From NCBI RefSeq assembly GCF_000024785.1, contig NC_013441.1, positions 1,798,001 through 1,862,000 on the forward strand: 64,000 bases of DNA, written 5' to 3'. How positions within the stretch are numbered: the stretch's first letter is position 1; each line of letters begins with the position of its first letter. Shown piece by piece: positions 48,508-59,840 of the stretch. The stretch is from Gordonia bronchialis DSM 43247 (GTDB taxonomy: Bacteria; Actinomycetota; Actinomycetes; Mycobacteriales; Mycobacteriaceae). The position numbers were made by a program, and so were the translations under genes. The notes under the pieces are model-generated. The model searched no databases. It was not told the origin of the DNA and was given only the letters and a program-made list of their open reading frames with translations.

Positions 48508-49641
48508 ATGACGTCCGCGAACTCGGCCCCGCAGTCCGAGGCCTCCCCGGCATCCGAGAAATACCTGCAGGCCGGCCACGCCGTTCCCGACCCGTCCGAG
48601 GAGTCCAAGCCGTCGCTGGTCGACAAGGGCAAGGCGGCGTTCGCGCAGGCGCGTGAGCGCTGGCCGTGGATCAACCATCTCGTGGCCACCGTCGAGCGAT
48701 ACAACGATCGGCGCGGCAATGTCTACGCCGCCGGCATCAGCTTCAACGGCATCCTCGCGATCGTGCCGATCATCATGGTCGGTTTCGCGATAGCGGCATT
48801 TGTCCTCGCGAGCCGGCCCGAACTACTCGACGAGCTCAAGAACGCCATCGTCGACGCCATGCCGGGCCAAGCCGGAGACCAACTCGGTGATGTGATCGAC
48901 TCGGCCATCGACTCGCGAGCCACCGTCGGCCTCATCGGGCTCTTCGGTGCGGCTTTCACCGGTATCGGCTGGATCTCCGGGGTTCGCGTGGCATTCACCG
49001 AGATGTATGGCGGCAGGGTGGATCGCAACCCGGTCATGTCCAAGGTGTGGGACCTGGTGACATTCGTTCTGCTGGGCGTGGCCTTCGCCGCCACGATGGC
49101 GCTGACTGCGCTGGGCAACAGCGGTCTGACCACCAAGCTGCTCTCGTGGGTGAGCCTCGACGACGCGTCGTGGGCGCCCGTGGTCGTGCGCGTCGTGTCC
49201 ATCCTGATCTCGGTCTTCGCCTCCTGGCTGCTGTTCACCTTCGTGCTCGCGCGACTTCCGTTGGTGCCGTTGCCGTTTGTCAATGCGATGAAGGCGGGCC
49301 TGGCCACCGCCATCGCCTTCGAAATCGTGAAATCCCTCGGCGGGCTCTACCTCAAGTCGGTTCTCAGCAGTCCGGCGGGCATCGCCTTCGGACCGATCCT
49401 GGGCCTCATGGTCTTCGCCTACCTCGCTTCGCGCATCGTGCTCTACGCATCGGCGTGGTGTGCCACCGACCCGATCAACGCCGCGTATCAGGTCGAGGAG
49501 GAGGACGAGCGGCTCCGACCCGTGGTCCTCGCGCCGACCACTCAGGTCAGTCCCGTCCCCCGGCCGGGCGTGGTCGTCGGGGCGATCGGGGTGGGTGCGG
49601 CGGCCAGCGCCGTCCTCGGATGGATGATGCGCCGCAGGTGA
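48508..49641 (+). CDS. yhjD: YihY/BrkB-type inner membrane protein (YhjD, Rv3335c-like)
   Basis: Membrane protein of 377 residues with six predicted helices from about 80 to 335. The N-terminal 60 residues are soluble and low-complexity. Family features include ERYNDRRGNVYAAGISFNGI and VWDLVTFVLLGVAFA. Membership of the UPF0761/virulence factor BrkB superfamily is clear; the function is poorly known, although YhjD has been linked to lipid export suppression in E. coli. ATG 48508 follows GAGGAAGG. Its neighbour trpS is conserved. Confidence 0.85.
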   Translation: MTSANSAPQSEASPASEKYLQAGHAVPDPSEESKPSLVDKGKAAFAQARERWPWINHLVATVERYNDRRGNVYAAGISFNGILAIVPIIMVGFAIAAFVLASRPELLDELKNAIVDAMPGQAGDQLGDVIDSAIDSRATVGLIGLFGAAFTGIGWISGVRVAFTEMYGGRVDRNPVMSKVWDLVTFVLLGVAFAATMALTALGNSGLTTKLLSWVSLDDASWAPVVVRVVSILISVFASWLLFTFVLARLPLVPLPFVNAMKAGLATAIAFEIVKSLGGLYLKSVLSSPAGIAFGPILGLMVFAYLASRIVLYASAWCATDPINAAYQVEEEDERLRPVVLAPTTQVSPVPRPGVVVGAIGVGAAASAVLGWMMRRR

Positions 49642-49666
49642 ATCCGGCGGCCGTCGGCGCCGGCGG

Positions 49667-50926
49667 CTACCGCTTCTTGGCGCCGAGGAACCGCAGGCCC
49701 AATAGAAGCAGACACACCGCGACGAGAGAGGCGACGAGGCCGATCAGAATCTGCAGCGACGTCGAACTCGCCGAATCCGACGACGGCCCGGCGCGCTGGG
49801 TGACGTCCGGGTGCGCCGGCGTCGTCGTCGCTGCGGCGGACGGTGTCGGGTCCACGAGTGAACCGACCGAGACGGTGCGTGCGGACCGGAATCCGTAGTC
49901 GAACATGGATTTCGCCTGATCCCAGTACATGTCGCCGGCCACCGACAGCCCGTACATCTGCACGACCATGATGGTGCGCCCGTCGCGATGTACCGCGCCG
50001 ACAAAGGTCTTCAGTGCGTCGTCGGTGTAACCGGTCTTGCCGCCGATCATGCCCGGATAGTCTTCTAGCAGAAGGTGATTGGACGTATACATGTCGTAGG
50101 CCGGATGGGGTTTGTCGCCGGGGACGTCGGCGCGGGGCGGATAGTCGGGGAAACGGAAGGTGCGCAAGCCGATCAGCTCGCGGAAGGTGTTGTCCCGCAA
50201 AGCGGCACGGAAGAACAGCGCCATGTCGTAGGGGGACGTCGACATCCCGGCTGCGTCGAGGCCGGACGGGCTGGCCGCCCGGGTGTCGTGCGCGCCGAGA
50301 GAGGCCGCCAACTCGTTCATCTTCGCCAGCGTGGCCTCGGTGCCACCGAGCGACCGGGACAGCGCATTCGCACAGTCGTTACCCGAGACCATGAGCAGGC
50401 CGGTGAGCAGATCGCGGGTCGTGTAGTGCCCGCCCGGCCCCATCCCGCAGGAGTCGCCTTCGGTACTCCAGTCCTCGACGGTCGGTTCCACGACGTCGTC
50501 GAGGTGAAGGTCCCGCAGCGCCACGAGGGCGAGCAGAACCTTGATGGTGGACGCCGGACGATACCGGCCGTGCGGGTCCTTGGCAGCGATGACGTGGCCG
50601 CTGTCGACGTCGGCGATCAGCCACGCCGCCGAGGTCAGTCGCTGCGGAATCGGGCCCGCGGACGGGTCGGCGATCACTCCGCAGCCGCTGAGCGCAGCGC
50701 CACCGACCGGCGGCGTGGGCACCGGTAGCGGGGTGGGCGTGGTGGAACCGGGGGAGACAACCTCGGACGCGTCGACAGCAGGCGGAGTGTGGACCCGGTG
50801 CGGGCAGTGATCGGTGACTGGCGTCGGGGGAGCGGCGGCTGCCGGCGCGGCCCCCGTCACCACCAGCGCGGCCAGACCGCATGCGGTCAGCACGCGCAGC
50901 ATCTGATGCCGCCACCCCGGTTTCAC
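49667..50926 (-). CDS. dacB: D-alanyl-D-alanine carboxypeptidase DacB
   Basis: Penicillin-binding protein of the S11 family, about 419 residues, that trims the last D-Ala from peptidoglycan stem peptides. A signal peptide (about 10-32, ending APAAAA) is followed by a Pro-rich stretch. Catalytic motifs: STIK (126-129), SGN (181-183) and KTG (297-299). A Ser/Thr/Pro linker leads to a C-terminal membrane anchor (about 391-412), so the enzyme faces the wall. GTG 50926 gives a good signal peptide; ATG 50902 is the alternative. It converges with the YhjD-type gene. Confidence 0.93.
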   Translation of the reverse strand: MKPGWRHQMLRVLTACGLAALVVTGAAPAAAAPPTPVTDHCPHRVHTPPAVDASEVVSPGSTTPTPLPVPTPPVGGAALSGCGVIADPSAGPIPQRLTSAAWLIADVDSGHVIAAKDPHGRYRPASTIKVLLALVALRDLHLDDVVEPTVEDWSTEGDSCGMGPGGHYTTRDLLTGLLMVSGNDCANALSRSLGGTEATLAKMNELAASLGAHDTRAASPSGLDAAGMSTSPYDMALFFRAALRDNTFRELIGLRTFRFPDYPPRADVPGDKPHPAYDMYTSNHLLLEDYPGMIGGKTGYTDDALKTFVGAVHRDGRTIMVVQMYGLSVAGDMYWDQAKSMFDYGFRSARTVSVGSLVDPTPSAAATTTPAHPDVTQRAGPSSDSASSTSLQILIGLVASLVAVCLLLLGLRFLGAKKR

Positions 50927-51024
50927 GACTCCGCACGTTACCAGCGCCCGGCGCGCAGATGCGGTCGACGACAGCGGCGGTCGGAGGCCGGGGTTTTGTG
51001 CCCACAGGATGGTGCGTGGGGCGG

Positions 51025-52395
51025 TCAGAGCAGAGCGTGAGCCTCGCCGAGAACCTGCCGGAGGATCTGCTCGATCTCGTCGAACTCGGCCTGCCCGGCG
51101 ATCAGGGGCGGAGCCAGCTGGACGACGGGGTCGCCCCGGTCGTCCGCGCGACAGTACAGTCCGGCGTCGAACAGCGCCCCGGACAGGAATCCGCGCAGAA
51201 TCCGTTCCGACTCGGCGTCGGAGAAGCACTCCTTGGTGGTCTTGTCCTTGACGAGCTCGATGGCGTGGAAGAAGCCCTCGCCGCGGACGTCGCCGACGAT
51301 GGGCAGGTCATGGAGTTTCTGCAGGGTCGCGCGGAACGCGGGTGCGGTGGCCTTGACGTGGTCGTTGAGGCCCTCACGTTCGAAGATGTCGAGATTGGCC
51401 AGGGCGACGGCTGCGGATACCGGGTGACCGCCGAAGGTGTAACCGTGCGGGAACGACGTCGTCCCGTCGTTGAACGGTTCGAAGAGTCTGTCCGAAGCGA
51501 TCATCGCGCCGATCGGTGAGTAGCCCGACGTCATGCCTTTCGCGCAGGTGATGATGTCGGGCACGTATCCGAAGTCGTCGCAGGCGAGCATGGAACCGAT
51601 GCGGCCGAAGGCGCAGATCACCTCGTCAGAGACCAACAGGACGTCGTACTCGTCGCAAATCTCGCGCACCCGGTCGAAGTAGCCCGGCGGGGGCGGAAAG
51701 CAGCCGCCGGCGTTCTGCACCGGTTCCAGGAAGACCGCGGCGACGGTGTCGGGTCCCTCGAACTCGATGGCTTCCGCTATACGGTCGGCGGCCCACCTGC
51801 CGAACTTCTTCGGGTCTGTCGACATGTCGTCGGGCGCGCGATACAGGTTGGTGTTGGGCACCCGGAACGCACCCGGGGTGAGCGGCTCGAAGGGTTGTTT
51901 GAGGGCCGGTACGCCGGTGATCGCCAATGCGCCCTGCGGCGTGCCGTGGTAGGCGACCGCCCGGGAGATCACCTTGTGTTTCCCGGGTTTCCCGGTCAGC
52001 TTGAAGTACTGCTTGGCCAGTTTCCACGCCGACTCCACCGCTTCGCCGCCGCCGGTGGTGAAGAAGACGCGGTTGAGGTCACCGGGTGCGTAGGCCGCGA
52101 GCCGCTCGGCGAGTTCGATCGCCGGTGGGGTGGCATAGGACCAGAGCGGAAAGAATGCCAGTTCTTTGGCCTGTCGTGCGGCGGCCTGCGCCAGCTCGTC
52201 ACGGCCGTGTCCGACCTGCACGACGAAGAGCCCCGACAGGCCGTCGAGGTAGCTGCGCCCGGTGTCGTCGAAGATGCGGACACCGTCGCCGCGGGTGATG
52301 ACCGGCGGGCGAATCCCGTTGCCGTGGCGGGCGAAATGGCCCCACAGGTGCGCTGCACTGCGCGCGCCGAGGGTGGGCTGGTCGGTTGGGGTCAT
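51025..52395 (-). CDS. Class III PLP-dependent aminotransferase (Rv3329-like)
   Basis: Aspartate aminotransferase-fold enzyme of 456 residues. The PLP lysine is Lys286 (ITCAKGMTSGY) and the ring-nitrogen Asp is 257 (LLVSDEVICAFGR). The FFTTGGGEAVESAWKLAKQY stretch and YHGTPQGALAIT are typical of omega-transaminases. Known relatives act on beta-alanine, GABA or diamines; the donor here is not defined. ATG 52395 follows a GGTG-type ribosome site; the frame stays open upstream but lacks homology there. Confidence 0.88.
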   Translation of the reverse strand: MTPTDQPTLGARSAAHLWGHFARHGNGIRPPVITRGDGVRIFDDTGRSYLDGLSGLFVVQVGHGRDELAQAAARQAKELAFFPLWSYATPPAIELAERLAAYAPGDLNRVFFTTGGGEAVESAWKLAKQYFKLTGKPGKHKVISRAVAYHGTPQGALAITGVPALKQPFEPLTPGAFRVPNTNLYRAPDDMSTDPKKFGRWAADRIAEAIEFEGPDTVAAVFLEPVQNAGGCFPPPPGYFDRVREICDEYDVLLVSDEVICAFGRIGSMLACDDFGYVPDIITCAKGMTSGYSPIGAMIASDRLFEPFNDGTTSFPHGYTFGGHPVSAAVALANLDIFEREGLNDHVKATAPAFRATLQKLHDLPIVGDVRGEGFFHAIELVKDKTTKECFSDAESERILRGFLSGALFDAGLYCRADDRGDPVVQLAPPLIAGQAEFDEIEQILRQVLGEAHALL

Positions 52396-52445
52396 CGTGC
52401 ACCTCACTCGTGTCGTCCTTGACAGTAGTGTGTCCGGGCCGATCG

Positions 52446-53198
52446 TCACCGGCGGTTGCGCGCCACCAGATCGAGCCAGCGGCGCATCACCGCATGTGCC
52501 ATCGGCACGGTGGTCACCTCGGCCTGCGCGGCGTCGTGGGGGAACCGGTCGGTGGCGTCGCGTCCGATGGTCGCGGTCACCGCGGCGTGGGACTCCGCAT
52601 GGGAGAGCCACGTGCGCACCATCGCCTCGCCGGCCTCGGCGTGGAACTGTACGCCGTAGCTGCGGCCGAACCGGAACACCTGATGACGACACTGAACGGA
52701 GGAGGCCAGCAACTCCGCGCCGTCGGGGAGTGCGAAGGTGTCGAAATGTCATTGCACCGTGACGAATTCGGGATTCGGCAGGCCACCCCAGACCGGGTCG
52801 GCCCGGCCGGGCTCGTTCAGTGCGACCCGTCGGACCCCGAGTTCGGGTGAGGGCGCCCGGATCACGTCGGCTCCCAGCGCGGCGGCCAGCAGTTGTGAGC
52901 CGAGGCAGACACCCCAGACCGGGATGTCGAGCCTGATTGCCGCGGTGAGGAAGTCGATCTCCTCGGCGAGCCACGGCAACCGATCAGCATCACCGACTCC
53001 CATGGCGCCGCCCATCGCGACAATCGCGTCGATACCGGCGATCTCGTCGGGGAGTGGGTCCCGCCAGACGCGGACGGTGTGCACCTCGGCGAGTTCATCG
53101 AGAACGGCCGAATATGCGCCGGGCGGCTCGGTTTCGGCATGGCGCAGCTCGAGCACACGCAGGCGGGCCGTCGAGGAGTCGGAGAAGGCAGCGGGCAC
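52446..53198 (-). pseudogene. Class I glutamine amidotransferase-like protein, nonsense mutation
   Basis: A GMP-synthase-like amidotransferase of about 250 residues with an in-frame stop. The N-terminal part has Cys98 in VWGVCLGSQLLAAALGAD and MGGAMGVGD. At codon 150 the frame reads GTG CAA TGA CAT, whereas relatives have Trp in a VQWH-type motif, so TGG became TGA (52749-52751 on the plus strand as TCA). The same frame continues with FDTFALPDGAELLASSVQC and GVQFHAEAG, which holds the catalytic His, and ends normally. The loss of His makes the truncated product inactive. Confidence 0.88.
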
Positions 53199-53207
53199 AG
53201 CATGACG

Positions 53208-53657
53208 TTAGCGGTGGCGGGGCGTCGGCGCAGTGTGTGTGGGTGGCTCGGTGGAGCCGTCGCAGTACACGGTCGCGAACTTCCCGCGGGTTGTCTTCTC
53301 CACGATCCGGTGCTCGTTCACCCAGATCTCGCAGCGCGCGTAGTTGCCCGTCGACTGGAACATCACGTCGAGGTGCGGATCACGAATCGCGTTGGTGTAC
53401 ACCATCGTTCCCGTCCACAGTCGCGACTTCTGGTCTTGCCGTGGCAGTGGTAGGTCGGTTTGGGTCTGCATCCGGTTGTGTGCGTCGAACCAGGTGGCCG
53501 CGCTGTTGTACTGACGGTCGGAGGTCAACGCGATCGTGATGCGGTCGCCGGGCTTCGGCTCGGCGGGTGCGGCATGCGCGGGTGTGGTGTGCATGGCGGC
53601 CGGCACGAGCAGTGTGCCGACGAGGACGGACACGATCGAGGTGATGATGCGAGACAT
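53208..53657 (-). CDS. Secreted small beta-rich protein, MmpS-like
   Basis: Exported protein of 149 residues with a signal peptide (1-29, ending HTTPAHA). The mature part is predicted beta-rich, with segments SRLWTGTMVYTNAIRDPHLD, then ARCEIWVNEHRIVE and GKFATVYCDG. The two cysteines are spaced as in the C-terminal domain of MmpS proteins and probably form a disulfide. No mmpL gene is adjacent. ATG 53657 follows GGGAG. The function is unknown. Confidence 0.65.
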   Translation of the reverse strand: MSRIITSIVSVLVGTLLVPAAMHTTPAHAAPAEPKPGDRITIALTSDRQYNSAATWFDAHNRMQTQTDLPLPRQDQKSRLWTGTMVYTNAIRDPHLDVMFQSTGNYARCEIWVNEHRIVEKTTRGKFATVYCDGSTEPPTHTAPTPRHR

Positions 53658-53824
53658 CGGAGCTCCCTGGGTCGGATGCGGGACGCAAACTTGGACGCAG
53701 TGCGGCCCGATCCGGTTCCCTCGAATTCACCCGGCATCGAGTTATCCACAGCAGCAATATCATTCGGTTGTCGACGGCGTCGGTGGTCCACACTGGGTGG
53801 GCGTGACAAAGGAGGAGTCGTACC

Positions 53825-54385
53825 ATGACAACGGTGACGACCGAGACGTGGACCCTGCCGAGTGGCCGCGGTCTGACGTGCGCCGACCTGGACTCGGTAC
53901 CCGATGACGGCTGGCGTTACGAACTCATCGACGGCGTCCTCATCGTGAGCCCGGCACCGCGACTCGTCCATCAGCGCGTGGTGGCTGGGATGTACCGTGC
54001 GCTACACGCCGCGTGTCCGCCTGGCCTCGAGGTCTTGTTCGCGCCTCTCGACGTCGTCCTGGCCGAGGACACCAAGCTCCAGCCCGATCTCCTCGTCGCG
54101 CCACCGACCTCGTTCACCGACGCCAACCTGCCCGGCGCGCCGGTCCTGGCCGTCGAAGTCCTGTCGAAGTCCACCCGGGGCGTCGACCTGCTGTTGAAGA
54201 AGGACCGTCTGCAGCGCGCCGGATGCGCCCACTACTGGGTCATCGACCCGGACGAGCCGTCGATCCTCGCGTGGGCACTCGTCGACGGGATGTACCGGGA
54301 GGTGGCGCGCGCCACCGCCGAGCAGACCTTCGGGGTCACCGAGCCGTTCGCCGTCACGCTCGTCCCGGCGTCGCTGACAGCCTGA
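53825..54385 (+). CDS. Uma2 family (DUF820) PD-(D/E)XK-like protein
   Basis: A 186-residue protein of the Uma2 family, a restriction-endonuclease-like fold. The family pattern is visible: LTCADLDSVPDDGWRYELID, LHQRV-like VHQRVVAGMYRAL, LQPDLLV with the metal-type Asp, VEVLSKSTRGVDLLLKK with Glu and Lys, and YWVIDPDEPSI. These fit a PD-(D/E)XK centre. Biological role unknown. Unusually strong ribosome site AAAGGAGGAG before the ATG. A bidirectional hairpin terminator separates it from sdhB. Confidence 0.88.
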   Translation: MTTVTTETWTLPSGRGLTCADLDSVPDDGWRYELIDGVLIVSPAPRLVHQRVVAGMYRALHAACPPGLEVLFAPLDVVLAEDTKLQPDLLVAPPTSFTDANLPGAPVLAVEVLSKSTRGVDLLLKKDRLQRAGCAHYWVIDPDEPSILAWALVDGMYREVARATAEQTFGVTEPFAVTLVPASLTA

Positions 54386-54404
54386 CGGCACAGTCCGCTA
54401 CGAC

Positions 54405-54436
54405 GAAGGCCCGCACCAGGTTCGGTGCGGGCCTTC
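54405..54436. terminator. Bidirectional hairpin terminator
   Basis: GAAGGCCCGCACC (54405-54417) and its perfect complement (54424-54436) enclose a 6-base loop. The 13-bp stem lies between the convergent ends of the Uma2 gene (54385) and sdhB (54464) and can serve both. Confidence 0.8.
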
Positions 54437-54463
54437 GGCGGGCTGCAGAGAGAAGATCGTGGA

Positions 54464-55251
54464 TCAGCGGGAGAACATGAGCGCCCGCTTGACCTCCTGG
54501 ATGGCCTGCGTGACCTGGATGCCACGCGGGCAGGCGTCGGTGCAGTTGAAGGTGGTGCGGCACCGCCACACGCCGTCGACGTCGTTGAGGATGTCGAGAC
54601 GTTCCACCGCACCCTCGTCGCGGCTGTCGAAGATGAAGCGATGTGCGTTGACGATCGCGGCCGGACCGAAGTAGCTGCCCTCGTTCCAGAACACCGGGCA
54701 GCTCGTGGTGCAGCAGGCACAGAGGATGCACTTGGTGGTGTCGTCGAAACGCGCACGGTCGGTAGCGGATTGGATGCGCTCACGCGTCGGCTCGTTGCCG
54801 CTTGTGATGAGGAACGGCTTGATCGCCCGGTAGGCGTCGAAGAACGGCTCCATGTTGACCACGAGATCCTTCTCCACCGGCAGACCCTTGATGGGTTCGA
54901 TGGTGATGGTGATCTCTTTGCTCTTGTCCTTGGGGAGCATGTCCTTCATCAGCAGCTTGCATGCCAGCCGGTTGACGCCGTTGACCCGCATCGCATCCGA
55001 ACCGCACACTCCGTGCGCGCAGCTGCGCCGGAAGGTGAGGGTGCCGTCGAGGTAGCCCTTCACGTACAGGAGCAGGTTGAGCAGGCGGTCGGTCGGCAGG
55101 GCCGGCACGCGGAAGCTCTCGTAGCCCTGGGCATCGGGATCCTCCGGGTTGAAGCGGAAGATCTTCAGGGTCACCATGGTGGCCTCGTCGGGCACCTCTG
55201 GCAGTGGCGGCTCGTCGGAGATGGGAGCCGGCTTGTCCATGATCGAGGTCA

Positions 55252-55252
<1 letters not shown>
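54464..55252 (-). CDS. sdhB: Succinate dehydrogenase iron-sulfur subunit SdhB
   Basis: Electron-transfer subunit of 262 residues. The [2Fe-2S] site lies in RRSCAHGVCGSDAMRVNG with a further Cys in RLACKLL. The [4Fe-4S] and [3Fe-4S] sites are in KCILCACCTTSCPVFW and FNCTDACPRGIQV. It links FAD in SdhA to quinone in the membrane. The ATG shares one base with the sdhA stop (TGATG). Last gene of sdhCDAB. Confidence 0.96.
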
Positions 55253-57006
<1,754 letters not shown>

Positions 57007-57022
57007 GTGTTCTTCAGTCTCC

Positions 57023-57484
57023 TTAGTCGGCGTCGACCGCGCCGATGGTGAGGATCGCGTAGGTGCCGAGAACGAGGATGAGGATCATCGACACCCCGAG
57101 CAGGACGTTGAGCCAGAAGCGGGTCGAGTCCTTGCGGGAATAGTCGGCGATCACCGTCCGCACTCCGTTACCGCCGTGCAACTGGGCCAGCCAGAGCATC
57201 GAGAGGTCCCAGATCTGCCAGAACGGCGAGCTCCAGCGTTCGAGCACGAATGCCGCGTCGATGCGGTGCACCCCCTGGCTGTCCCACGCCAACATGATGA
57301 ACATGTGGCCGATGGTGAGGATGATGAGGGCGAGGCCGGAGAAGCGCATGAACATCCATGCGTTCTTCTCGAAGTTGCCGCCCTTGGACTTGCGCGGCGA
57401 ACGCGGATTGTCGAGGCTGGCCGGCCGATCGTAATCGGTGCCCAGCGTCTTGGCGAGGTGCTGCGTGGCTTCCGGGGCGCTCAT
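57023..57484 (-). CDS. sdhD: Succinate dehydrogenase membrane subunit SdhD
   Basis: Membrane anchor of 153 residues with three helices (about 47-68, 87-108 and 125-147) after a hydrophilic N-terminus. A His in LTIGHMFIMLAWD is placed where a heme or quinone ligand is expected. ATG 57484 overlaps the sdhC stop by four bases... the frame extends upstream but that is sdhC sequence. Orthologous by position to Rv3317. Confidence 0.92.
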   Translation of the reverse strand: MSAPEATQHLAKTLGTDYDRPASLDNPRSPRKSKGGNFEKNAWMFMRFSGLALIILTIGHMFIMLAWDSQGVHRIDAAFVLERWSSPFWQIWDLSMLWLAQLHGGNGVRTVIADYSRKDSTRFWLNVLLGVSMILILVLGTYAILTIGAVDAD

Positions 57485-57903
57485 CAGTGGTCTCCGAACG
57501 AGTGGGTGATCAGGATCTGCAACAGGCGGACCGTGGCAGCTCCGAAGACGATGACGAAGAGCGTGAGGATCGCCCACAGCATCTGACGCTGGTACTTGGG
57601 TCCCTTCGACCAGAAGTCGATCAGGATGATGCGCAGTCCGTTGAATGCGTGGAAGAGCACGCAGGCGACCAGGCCGATCTCCATGAGCCCGACGATGGGC
57701 GTCTTGTAGGTGGCGATGATCTCGTCGTACTGATTGGGATCAACGCGGATGACCGCGGTGTCCAGCACGTGGACGAAGAGGAAGAAGAATATGGTGACAC
57801 CGGTGATCCGGTGCAATACCCAGGACCACATACCGGGGTTGCCGCGGTAGAGAGATCGTCTGCGCACCGGTTCCGGTGCGACTTCGGTGGCGGGGGTGCT
57901 CAT
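57484..57903 (-). CDS. sdhC: Succinate dehydrogenase cytochrome b556 subunit SdhC
   Basis: Membrane anchor of 139 residues with three helices. The family motif WSWVLHRITGVTIFFF opens helix 1 and the heme His lies in CVLFHAFNGLRIILID. ATG 57903 has GGAGG about ten bases upstream, so it is preferred over an in-frame ATG at 57924 that contains that site. First gene of sdhCDAB. An IdeR-like box lies about 150 bases upstream. Confidence 0.93.
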   Translation of the reverse strand: MSTPATEVAPEPVRRRSLYRGNPGMWSWVLHRITGVTIFFFLFVHVLDTAVIRVDPNQYDEIIATYKTPIVGLMEIGLVACVLFHAFNGLRIILIDFWSKGPKYQRQMLWAILTLFVIVFGAATVRLLQILITHSFGDH

Positions 57904-58049
57904 CGGGAAAGTGGCCTCCAACATCGTCGATGGACGCGCCGAATCGGCATGCTCCGATTCGACGAAGGACCCATGTCAAAAGACTCTAAACCCATGGTGT
58001 CACCGGTGGTAAATTGCCCGAACCGATTTGGGCGACAAGAGATTCCGAC

Positions 58050-58068
58050 TTAGGTTTGCCTTACCAAG
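58050..58068. promoter_or_regulatory. IdeR/DtxR-like iron box between sdhC and cdd
   Basis: TTAGGTTTGCCTTACCAAG matches the iron box TTAGGTTAGGCTAACCTAA at 14 of 19 positions, with a perfect first heptamer. It lies 147-165 bases before sdhC and 61-79 before cdd. Control of iron-rich succinate dehydrogenase by an iron regulator is biologically sensible. Confidence 0.6.
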
Positions 58069-58128
58069 GGTGTTCTCGTAGCGAAAGTCACACCCACCGA
58101 GCAGTCTCTGATCAACCAGGAGGAACGC

Positions 58129-58530
58129 GTGCGCACCGAAATTGACTGGAATGTACTGCGGCACAACGCAAATAAGATGATCGAGCGGGCCTACGCGCCC
58201 TACTCGCGGTTTCCGGTCGGTGCGGCCGCTATCACCGACGACGGTCGGTACGTAGTTGGTTGCAATGTGGAAAATGTCTCATACGGCCTGGGTATCTGCG
58301 CCGAGGTCGCGCTGGTCGCGCAGCTGGTCACGGGCGGGTCGTCGCGGCTGGTGGCGGTCAGTGTCTGCGACAGCCGCGGCTCGGTCCTGATGCCCTGCGG
58401 GCGATGCCGGCAGGTCCTCTACGAGCACGGTGGTGGCGAGTTGCTGGTGGATCACCGCGACGGCCCGAGGACACTGGCGGCACTGCTGCCCGACGCCTTC
58501 GGGCCCGACGACCTCGAGTCGGTCCGATGA
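58129..58530 (+). CDS. cdd: Cytidine deaminase
   Basis: Zinc enzyme of 133 residues that deaminates cytidine and deoxycytidine in pyrimidine salvage. The active site is CAEVALV (Cys57, catalytic Glu59) and MPCGRCRQ (Cys90, Cys93). The three Cys ligands indicate the tetrameric type. The GTG follows CAGGAGGAA. It overlaps deoA by four bases (ATGA) and opens the cdd-deoA-add salvage operon. Confidence 0.96.
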   Translation: MRTEIDWNVLRHNANKMIERAYAPYSRFPVGAAAITDDGRYVVGCNVENVSYGLGICAEVALVAQLVTGGSSRLVAVSVCDSRGSVLMPCGRCRQVLYEHGGGELLVDHRDGPRTLAALLPDAFGPDDLESVR

Positions 58531-59840
58531 TCCGTGACGACGAGGTCATCCACGCCGTCTCGGTCATCGCAGCCAAACGCGACGCACACGAGCTCAGCGA
58601 TGCCCAGATCTCCTGGGTGATCGATGCGTACACCCGCGGTGAGGTGGCCGCCGAGCAGATGTCGTCGTTGCTGATGGCCATCGTGCTGCGCGGGATGGGT
58701 CGGCGCGAGATCGCGTCCTGGACGCGGGCGATGATCGACAGTGGCCGCCGGGTCGACCTGTCCGGCCTGCGTCGCGACGGCCGGCCCCTGGTGACCGTCG
58801 ACAAGCACTCGACGGGCGGGGTGGGTGACAAGATCACCCTTCCGCTCACCCCGCTGGTTGCGTCCTTCGGGGTCGCGGTGCCGCAGCTGTCCGGCCGGGG
58901 ACTCGGCCACACCGGCGGCACACTGGACAAACTCGAGGCCATCCCCGGGTGGCGGTCCGATCTGTCCGGCGACGAGATGGTCGCCCAGCTCGAAGGCGTG
59001 GGGGCCGTGGTGTGCGCGGCCGGCGCCGATCTGGCTCCCGCCGACCGCATGCTCTACGCGCTGCGCGATGTGACCGGCACCGTCGAATCCATCCCGCTCA
59101 TCGCCAGTTCGATCATGAGCAAGAAGATCGCCGAGGGAACCGGCGCGCTGGTGCTGGACGTGAAGTTCGGGGCGGGGGCCTTTCTGCCCGACGTCGAGGA
59201 CGCGCGCAGCCTCGCCGAGACGATGGTGGAGCTCGGTACGGATGCCGGAGTGCGGACAAGTGCCTTGCTCACCGACATGAACACGCCGTTGGGCCGAGCC
59301 GTCGGGAACGCGGTCGAGGTCGCCGAATCGCTGAAGGTGCTCGACGGTGGTGGCCCGGCCGACGTGGTGGAGCTGACGCTGGCGCTGGCCCGCGAGATGC
59401 TCGACGCGGCCGGTCTGTCTGCGGCCGATCCGGCCGAGCATCTGGCCAACGGGCGAGCCATGGATTCCTGGCGCGCCATGATCGCCGCGCAGGGCGGTGA
59501 CCCGGACGGGTCACTCCCGATTGCGCGGCACCAGGAGGTCGTTACCGCACCGGCCGAGGGCGTCATCGTGTCGATGGACGCGCGGGCCGTCGGCGATGCG
59601 GCCTGGCGGCTCGGTGCCGGCCGGTCCCGGCCAGGTGAGTCGGTCCAGGCGGAGGCGGGTGTGATCATCCACGCCAAACCGGGCGATCGGGTGCGGACGG
59701 GCGACGCGCTGTTCACCCTGCACACCCAGACGCCGGAACGGGTGGCCGGTGCCCGGTCGGCGCTCGTCGATGCCGTCGTGGTCGGCACGGACCGCGAGGT
59801 CACCCCCGGGCCGCGCGTGCTCGATAGGGTGACGGCATGA
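58527..59840 (+). CDS. deoA: Thymidine phosphorylase
   Basis: Splits thymidine or deoxyuridine with phosphate to base and deoxyribose-1-phosphate. The 437-residue protein has the phosphate-binding [20 protein letters not shown], the family signature [16 protein letters not shown], and the C-terminal alpha/beta domain ([15 protein letters not shown]). Both ends overlap neighbours by four bases. Context as in mycobacteria. Confidence 0.95.
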   Translation: MIRDDEVIHAVSVIAAKRDAHELSDAQISWVIDAYTRGEVAAEQMSSLLMAIVLRGMGRREIASWTRAMIDSGRRVDLSGLRRDGRPLVTVDKHSTGGVGDKITLPLTPLVASFGVAVPQLSGRGLGHTGGTLDKLEAIPGWRSDLSGDEMVAQLEGVGAVVCAAGADLAPADRMLYALRDVTGTVESIPLIASSIMSKKIAEGTGALVLDVKFGAGAFLPDVEDARSLAETMVELGTDAGVRTSALLTDMNTPLGRAVGNAVEVAESLKVLDGGGPADVVELTLALAREMLDAAGLSAADPAEHLANGRAMDSWRAMIAAQGGDPDGSLPIARHQEVVTAPAEGVIVSMDARAVGDAAWRLGAGRSRPGESVQAEAGVIIHAKPGDRVRTGDALFTLHTQTPERVAGARSALVDAVVVGTDREVTPGPRVLDRVTA

